Positions 43,200 through 43,825 of a DNA stretch of 43,825 bases are shown piece after piece; position 1 is the stretch's first letter; each line of letters opens with the position of its first letter. This DNA comes from Deltaproteobacteria bacterium (lineage in GTDB: Bacteria; Desulfobacterota; Desulfomonilia; UBA1062): NCBI GenBank assembly GCA_018434685.1, contig JAHDOV010000026.1, forward strand, positions 1-43,825, in the 5' to 3' direction. A program made the translations under genes and the position numbers. Under the pieces are notes generated by a model. The model made no database searches. It was not told where the DNA came from and saw only the letters and a list, made by a program, of their open reading frames with translations.

Positions 43200-43460
43200 A
43201 TGAGAGCCACATTATCAACAAAAGAAGAATATGATGGCCAGAAGAGGAAGCTTGCATGGTTTACCAGGGAAGGTAAAGGATTATACTTTGAAATTGGTTC
43301 CTTCTTTCTTGGTAGCCATACCTCATATCACGTTGATGGAAATGTCTTTCGTACAAGTCCTGCTACATCCTCACGTCCCAGATTCCAAGGTTTATATACT
43401 CCATTGGATAAGTTTTGCGGGTGGGTTCAACTAGGAATATCAATGGTCGCAAAGAATTGA
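43200..43460 (+). CDS. Small hypothetical protein, last cassette
   Basis: I do not recognise this 86-aa protein. It is basic and aromatic (KLAWFTREGKGLYFEIGSFF; CGWVQLGISMV) and has no signal peptide. The start at 43200 is preceded by AAGG at close spacing and by GGAGG 15 nt upstream. It begins 25 nt after the attC3 core, as in other cassettes. No attC site closes it, so the cassette end has been lost or displaced by the adjoining palindromic element. Confidence 0.55.
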   Translation: MRATLSTKEEYDGQKRKLAWFTREGKGLYFEIGSFFLGSHTSYHVDGNVFRTSPATSSRPRFQGLYTPLDKFCGWVQLGISMVAKN

Positions 43461-43469
43461 GGGAAAACA

Positions 43470-43562
43470 GGGGACGTCCATGAAATATGGACATTTAAGA
43501 ACTCATCCCTTCAGAATAGACATGATACTCATGTCAAATGTCACAATTTCATGGACGTCCCC
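43470..43562. repeat. REP-like palindromic element next to the transposase
   Basis: GGGGACGTCCATGAAAT (43470-43486) is perfectly inverted at 43546-43562. Inside, GACATTT (43490-43496) and AAATGTC also pair, so the 93-nt unit folds into one long hairpin. A related GGGACGCCC lies at about 43697, and TTAGCTTATTAACTTT follows it. Such palindromes typically accompany Y1 REP transposases, one of which starts at 43752. Confidence 0.75.
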
Positions 43563-43574
43563 CAAATGTAGTTT

Positions 43575-43620
43575 TGTATGTCCCATACATGTCTCATAAC
43601 ATATACAGGTTTTATGAGAC
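43575..43620. repeat. Two further inverted repeats
   Basis: TGTATG-TCC-CATACA (43575-43589) is a small hairpin. GTCTCATAA (43591-43599) is perfectly inverted as TTATGAGAC (43612-43620). Both lie between the palindromic element and the transposase and may be part of its non-coding flank. Confidence 0.55.
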
Positions 43621-43751
43621 TTAAATCAAGTGAAGGGATGGCACATCGGCCGTTGATCCCTGGTGTTAATCACCAAGGAAGAGGGGGGAGAAGAGGGACG
43701 CCCTTAGCTTATTAACTTTACAATCTGATGTAGCTTGTATATGAAAGAAGG

Positions 43752-43825
43752 ATGCCCAGGCAATCACGTGTAGACACGACCGGAGCGCTGCATCACATCA
43801 TCGTACGAGGAATAGAGCGCGGTAA
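43752..43825 (+). CDS. REP-associated (Y1) tyrosine transposase, N-terminal fragment
   Basis: The window ends 24 codons into this gene. The start reads MPRQSRVDTTGALHHIIVRG, which matches the opening PR..R....GA.YHV..RG of REP-associated tyrosine transposases (RAYT, Y1_Tnp fold), enzymes of the IS200/IS605 type that cut single-stranded palindromes. The HUH motif and catalytic Tyr lie beyond the window. A GAAAGAAGG run sits just before the ATG. Palindromes at 43470-43620 are probable substrates. Confidence 0.85.
   Translation, partial: MPRQSRVDTTGALHHIIVRGIERG

Noticed and set aside
43591-43620. Terminal inverted repeats of an insertion sequence
   Set aside because: The arms are only 9 bp apart by 12 nt and enclose no gene, so they form a hairpin and not element ends.

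Overview
The window reads as a chromosomal segment of an anaerobic, Gram-negative bacterium, most likely a member of the former Deltaproteobacteria (Desulfobacterota, syntroph-like). The basis is a class III (oxygen-sensitive) ribonucleotide reductase under NrdR-type boxes, pyruvate phosphate dikinase, an ADP-forming acyl-CoA synthetase plus AMP-forming acetyl-CoA synthetase, LPS export genes lptFG, and several soluble PAS histidine kinases. This placement is inferred from gene content only; no rRNA is present. Positions 1-37150 are GC-rich and densely packed; from about 37150 to the end the DNA is visibly AT-richer and accessory in character. Layout: 1-4845 holds the end of a long-chain acyl-CoA ligase, a small Cys-rich protein, nrdD with two NrdR boxes, a receiver protein and the nrdD-activating radical SAM gene. 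5214-10464 (minus strand) holds two hybrid PAS kinases and an OmpA-like lipoprotein. 10669-14139 is lptF-lptG-FAD oxidoreductase, and 14362-17603 is ppdK-tmk. 17816-20336 (minus) is an attenuated operon: an aromatic-rich leader peptide and terminator, then DAHP synthase, a zincin-like protein, an FmdB zinc ribbon and moaC. 20498-26887 (plus) is the shikimate operon aroC-aroKB(fused)-TPR-aroQ-pepQ-efp-accB-lipoate/octanoyl ligase, so the two divergent operons together cover several steps from DAHP to chorismate. 26771-33645 holds a TVP38 membrane protein, an ADP-forming acyl-CoA synthetase with a small internally duplicated protein, bioY, a metallo-hydrolase and a PAS-GAF kinase. A tRNA-Val(CAC) with a good promoter sits at 33763. 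Next come repeats, then an acs operon on the minus strand with ACT and zinc-ribbon genes, and a thermonuclease. 38890-43174 is a stretch of integron gene cassettes with three attC sites and no integrase in view. It carries a secreted protein, a two-gene cassette (ABC-type ATPase plus GGDEF nucleotide cyclase), a HEPN-like protein and a small orphan. The array ends in palindromes and the start of a REP-associated (Y1) transposase. The points most worth following up are four. (1) The ATPase + GGDEF cassette is a candidate uncharacterised defence or signalling module. (2) Three attC sites have core half-sites that match exactly across each cassette, which confirms cassette boundaries by eye. (3) Two copies of a ~187-nt dispersed repeat keep the same multi-branch fold through paired base changes. 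(4) A Phe/Tyr/Trp-coding leader peptide and terminator lie ahead of DAHP synthase.
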